Below, one piece after another: positions 50,519-53,167 of a stretch of 53,167 nucleotides of DNA. The stretch comes from an uncultured Lachnospiraceae bacterium (GTDB lineage: Bacteria; Bacillota; Clostridia; Lachnospirales; Lachnospiraceae). The stretch lies in the NCBI GenBank assembly GCA_947623185.1, contig CANQGL010000009.1, positions 1 to 53,167 of the forward strand, written 5' to 3'. Below the pieces are notes generated by a model, which had not been told where the DNA came from, did not search any database, and saw nothing but the letters and a program-made list of their open reading frames with translations. Each line of letters begins with the position of its first letter. Within the stretch, counting starts at the first letter, position 1. Position numbers and translations under genes: made by a program.

Positions 50519-51055
50519 TCAACTGTTTTTTGCAATTTTGCCCGCGTCCGCGCCGGTTTTCTTCCGCGACCGCAGGTAAAAGAACAGCACGGCCGCCTCC
50601 AGCCTTCTCTTCAACACGATCTGGATCTCCTCGTGCGGATCGATCGGTTTTACGAGGACCGTATGGAGCCCCGCACGCTTCGCTCCCCACACGTCGGTAA
50701 AGAGCTGGTCCCCGACAAAAAACGTATCCGTCCGGTCCGTCCCCATCAGGCTCATCGCCTTTCGGTATCCCTTCGCCGCCGGTTTTCCCGCCTTATGGAC
50801 GTAAAGGCTGTCCACATCGGAGGCGAACGGAGCTACCCGCTTCTCCTTGTTGTTGGACACGATGCAGGTCGCGTACCCCAGCTCATGGAGCCGCTCAAAG
50901 AGCGCGACGGACCGCCTGTCGGCGGGCGCGCCATGTTTTACCAGCGTATTGTCCACGTCGAACAGGATCCCTCTGTATCCCTTTTTTCTGAGCTCCTCAT
51001 AGGGGATGCGGTAGGCGCTGTCAAGGTACTCGTCCGGATAAAAGCACTCCAGCAT
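50519..51055 (-). CDS. yqeG: YqeG family HAD phosphatase
   Basis: 178 residues of HAD class IIIA, without a cap domain. Motif I is FDVDNTL (Asp33 and Asp35), motif II a Ser in VSNN, and motif IV VGDQLFTDVWG. The YqeG group includes phosphatidylglycerophosphate phosphatases, so a role in lipid synthesis is possible. It starts 9 nt after the nrdR stop. Confidence 0.9.
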   Translation of the reverse strand: MLECFYPDEYLDSAYRIPYEELRKKGYRGILFDVDNTLVKHGAPADRRSVALFERLHELGYATCIVSNNKEKRVAPFASDVDSLYVHKAGKPAAKGYRKAMSLMGTDRTDTFFVGDQLFTDVWGAKRAGLHTVLVKPIDPHEEIQIVLKRRLEAAVLFFYLRSRKKTGADAGKIAKNS

Positions 51056-51064
51056 AAGCGGCCC

Positions 51065-51520
51065 CTACTTGTTGTTCAGGAATTCCGCAAGCTCATCCAT
51101 AAACGCGTTCAGGTCCTTAAACTCGCGGTAGACGGAAGCGAACCGGACATAGGCGACCTCGTCCACGTCCTTTAGTTTCTGCATGACCAGTTCGCCGATC
51201 ACGCTGGCCGGGAGCTCCCGCTCCTCCATCGAGAAGATCTGGTTCTCGATCTCGTCGATCATCTTGCTGATCTGCTGGGACGAGACCGGGCGTTTCCGGC
51301 AGGAGAGAAGGATCCCCTTCTCGACCTTGGAACGGTCGTAGGGCTCTCTCGAATCATCCTTTTTGATGATCATGAGCGGCATGGTCTCCAGTTTTTCGTA
51401 GGTCGTAAAGCGCTTGCCGCACGTCACGCACTGGCGGCGGCGTCTGATCGAGCTGTTGTCGTCCGCGGCGCGGGAATCAATGACCTTGGTATCCGACTCT
51501 CCGCAATAAGGGCATTTCAT
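51065..51520 (-). CDS. nrdR: Transcriptional repressor NrdR
   Basis: 151 residues from the ATG at 51520 with CAGGAGGG upstream; a longer in-frame start at 51583 lacks a site. The N-terminal zinc ribbon has Cys3, Cys6, Cys31 and Cys34, followed by an ATP cone (about 46-136). NrdR senses ATP/dATP and represses ribonucleotide reductase genes at 16-bp NrdR boxes; a fitting box pair lies at 23954-23999. It sits between ylmC and yqeG. Confidence 0.96.
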   Translation of the reverse strand: MKCPYCGESDTKVIDSRAADDNSSIRRRRQCVTCGKRFTTYEKLETMPLMIIKKDDSREPYDRSKVEKGILLSCRKRPVSSQQISKMIDEIENQIFSMEERELPASVIGELVMQKLKDVDEVAYVRFASVYREFKDLNAFMDELAEFLNNK

Positions 51521-51589
51521 AAGGTTCCCTCCTGTGTTTCTTTCTTCTTTCGTAATTATACAAAAAATCCGCTGTTTTCGCAAGCGGTT

Positions 51590-51850
51590 TTAAGGCGCGT
51601 TCCCCGGTCCCGCCGATTTTTCCGGAAGCTCGACAAGGATGATCTCGTCGCCGGTCTGGCAGATGTTTTCGAACGGGATGACGTATTCCTTCTCGCGTCC
51701 CAGAAAGCCGCAGATCACGCCCGGTCCCGGAACGATAAGGGCCTTGATCCTTCCCGTGCACGGGTCAAAATCGACGTCGCCCACAAATCCGAGCCGCCGG
51801 CAGTCGCAGACGTTGATGATCTCCCGCCGCTTCAGTTCGCTGATGCGCAT
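51590..51850 (-). CDS. YlmC/YmxH family PRC-barrel protein
   Basis: 86 residues, the usual size of YlmC/YmxH sporulation-associated proteins. One PRC-barrel domain is visible: ISELKRREIINV, then GRIKALIVPG, and EYVIPFENICQTGDEIILV. The molecular role is not settled. It is followed by nrdR after 70 nt. Confidence 0.88.
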   Translation of the reverse strand: MRISELKRREIINVCDCRRLGFVGDVDFDPCTGRIKALIVPGPGVICGFLGREKEYVIPFENICQTGDEIILVELPEKSAGPGNAP

Positions 51851-51919
51851 GGGCCGCCCTCTCCCTGTTTCTTTCCTCTGTTTTATGTATTTTATGCGCG
51901 GGCGCCTCCCCGCGTTCCG

Positions 51920-52723
51920 TCAGATCCGGATCCCCAGGATCTTCGCAGCCGTTCCTCCGAGGATCATTTCCTTTTCGCTTTCGGAGAACGGGCTCCGCCT
52001 GATGAGCGCGATCGCGGCTTTCTGCGTCCCGTAGGGGAAATCGCTCCCGAGCATGATCCGCCCGGGTCCCATCGCCTCCGCGATGCGGATGAAGTCAGCC
52101 TCCTCCTGCAGCTCGGCGCTCATGGCCGTGTCGATAAAAACATTCTCGGGGAAGCCGAACAGGATCTTTTCCTCCGCCGGATCGCCGGAGCGGCCGCCCA
52201 TATGCGCGAGGATGAGCGGGATATCCGGCGCGTACCGCAGGATCTTTTCCACCCCGGAGGGGAACAGATCGTACGGGCTCGGCGTCCTGGCCTTTCCGCA
52301 GTGGATCAGGACCGGAAATCCCAGATGGTCGATGTGCCGCCACATGTCGGCGTACTTATCGTCGTCGAGAAAGACCCGCTGGAACGGCGGATGAAACTTG
52401 ATCCCCGCCATGCGCCGGTCCTTCAGTTTTTCGATCTCCTCGATCACATGTCCGCAGTCCGGATGCAGGCCGCCGAACGCGATCAGGTTCGGACGGACGC
52501 TCTCGTACGCGAACCGGTTCACATCCGTCTGGGTCGCGGGCTTCGACACCACATGAAGGACCACCGACGCCGCGACGTCCGCTTCCCGCATGCGGGCAAG
52601 CAGATTTTCGCGCACGGGCAGCTTGGAGTAATCGTCATGTTCGCGGTTCGCGACCTGCATGGCGCGCCGCGCAAGCGTGGCGGGATAGATATGGGTATGT
52701 ACATCGATGATAGGCGTGCTCAT
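51920..52723 (-). CDS. Amidohydrolase-family TIM-barrel metal-dependent hydrolase
   Basis: 267 residues. The metal-binding HTH motif is at residues 9-11 (VHTHIY), with later KFHPPF, LIHCGK, LAHMGGR and GSDFPYG near the C-terminus supplying the remaining ligands. It belongs to the amidohydrolase_2/ACMSD-like group, which includes decarboxylases and lactonases; the substrate is not evident. It has its own promoter, divergent from the sortase gene. Confidence 0.88.
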   Translation of the reverse strand: MSTPIIDVHTHIYPATLARRAMQVANREHDDYSKLPVRENLLARMREADVAASVVLHVVSKPATQTDVNRFAYESVRPNLIAFGGLHPDCGHVIEEIEKLKDRRMAGIKFHPPFQRVFLDDDKYADMWRHIDHLGFPVLIHCGKARTPSPYDLFPSGVEKILRYAPDIPLILAHMGGRSGDPAEEKILFGFPENVFIDTAMSAELQEEADFIRIAEAMGPGRIMLGSDFPYGTQKAAIALIRRSPFSESEKEMILGGTAAKILGIRI

Positions 52724-52753
52724 TCGTTCTCTCCTGTCGGTTCTTCCACCGTT

Positions 52754-52782
52754 ATGTTAGCACAGTTTTCTTTTTCTGTAAA
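52754..52782 (-). promoter_or_regulatory. Promoter of the amidohydrolase gene
   Basis: TTTACA (52777-52782) and TAACAT (52754-52759), 17-bp spacer, minus strand, 31 bp upstream of the ATG. Confidence 0.6.
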
Positions 52783-52804
52783 CAAAAGCTTCGCCGCGGT
52801 TCTC

Positions 52805-52833
52805 TTGACAAACCCCCGGTTGCGGATTATATT
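52805..52833 (+). promoter_or_regulatory. Promoter of the sortase gene
   Basis: Perfect TTGACA (52805-52810) and TATATT (52828-52833) with a 17-bp spacer, 36 bp upstream of the ATG. Confidence 0.8.
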
Positions 52834-52868
52834 AATCACAGAAATCACCGGTTTCCGGAGGGATGACA

Positions 52869-53167
52869 ATGAAGGCAAAAAAGATCTTCCTGCAGATCCT
52901 TCTGCTCTGTTTCGTCGGGGTCTTTATCTTTTCGGCGTGGCAGCTTTACACTTATTATATTGAGGGCAAACGCGCCGCGGATGCGTTCGGCGAGCTGTCC
53001 GCGTTCGTTTCCGCCGGGGCGGATGAGACCCTGGAGGCCCATTCCGCCGAGGAAGCGGCTTCCATGGAGGCCGCAAGGGAGCGGGCAAGAATGCAGCGCC
53101 TCATACAGTATGCGGCGCTCAACCGGCAGAACCCCGATCTCTTCGGCTGGATCCAGATCGAAGGGAC
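52869..53167 (+). CDS. Probable class B sortase (N-terminal part only)
   Basis: 99 residues visible, open at the window edge. Start at 52869 with GGAGGG 6 nt upstream; the ATG at 52863 is too close to that site. One membrane anchor (about 5-23) is followed by an Ala/Glu-rich helical stalk and NPDLFGWIQIEGT, which is the opening of the SrtB catalytic domain. The Cys and Arg of the active site lie beyond the window. Class B sortases anchor iron-uptake or pilus proteins; the target is unknown. Confidence 0.65.
   Translation, partial: MKAKKIFLQILLLCFVGVFIFSAWQLYTYYIEGKRAADAFGELSAFVSAGADETLEAHSAEEAASMEAARERARMQRLIQYAALNRQNPDLFGWIQIEG

Noticed and set aside
1-53167. tRNA or rRNA genes
   Set aside because: No tRNA-like stretch with GTTCRA-type T arm and CCA-proximal pairing, and no rRNA sequence, was recognised by eye in the intergenic regions. 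A covariance scan was not possible.

Overview
The window looks like chromosome from a GC-rich, anaerobic, spore-forming Firmicute, most probably a member of the Lachnospiraceae. Evidence for this: two oxygen-sensitive class III ribonucleotide reductases with a radical-SAM activase; sporulation and germination-type proteins (SpoIID/LytB, SleB-like hydrolase, YlmC/YmxH); a DacF-type D,D-carboxypeptidase; a class B sortase; and TTGACA/TATAAT promoters with strong AGGAGG ribosome-binding sites. Genus-level placement is inference. There is no transposase, prophage, CRISPR array or rRNA. I recognised no tRNA gene. Most genes are on the minus strand.

1-9356 (minus): one operon read right to left from a good promoter. 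It encodes a LacI-type regulator behind two identical operators, a tripartite tricarboxylate transporter (TctC-TctB-TctA), and four redox enzymes: a Gfo/Idh dehydrogenase, an Old Yellow Enzyme-type Fe-S flavoenzyme, an SDR, and a fumarate-reductase-like FAD protein cut by the window edge. Together they look like uptake and reductive or oxidative processing of an unidentified carboxylate.

9480-13980 (plus): a TPP-riboswitch-controlled thiamine salvage operon, thiM-thiE-HAD-thiD-cytX.

14170-20230 (mostly minus): SpoIID-like protein, AI-2E permease, a region with a probable 6S RNA followed by a second structured and separately promoted element, a phosphoglycolate-phosphatase-like HAD, and a SleB-like hydrolase. 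yitT (20482-21357) is on the plus strand.

21467-33040 (minus): nucleotide and chromosome maintenance. A NrdD with a fused C-terminal redoxin sits behind two NrdR boxes. Then come hflX, a TPR lipoprotein, dut, an Rpn nuclease, and an scpA-scpB-nrdD-nrdG operon with a second, NrdG-paired NrdD. The NrdR repressor is encoded at 51065-51520.

33060-41290 (minus): metallophosphoesterase, dacF, argS, an MBL-fold hydrolase, and the most striking gene of the window. This is a 951-residue TetM/EF-G-like ribosomal GTPase fused to a Rae1/YacP-like NYN endoribonuclease domain with a basic repeat tail.

41318-46458: aroK-nhaC-capA-eamA (minus) diverges from aroE (plus). The two promoters appear to share a single palindromic -35 hexamer.

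46555-53167: ECF sigma factor with probable anti-sigma partner, secreted 5'-nucleotidase, efp, yqeG, nrdR, ylmC, an amidohydrolase, and the start of a divergent sortase B gene.
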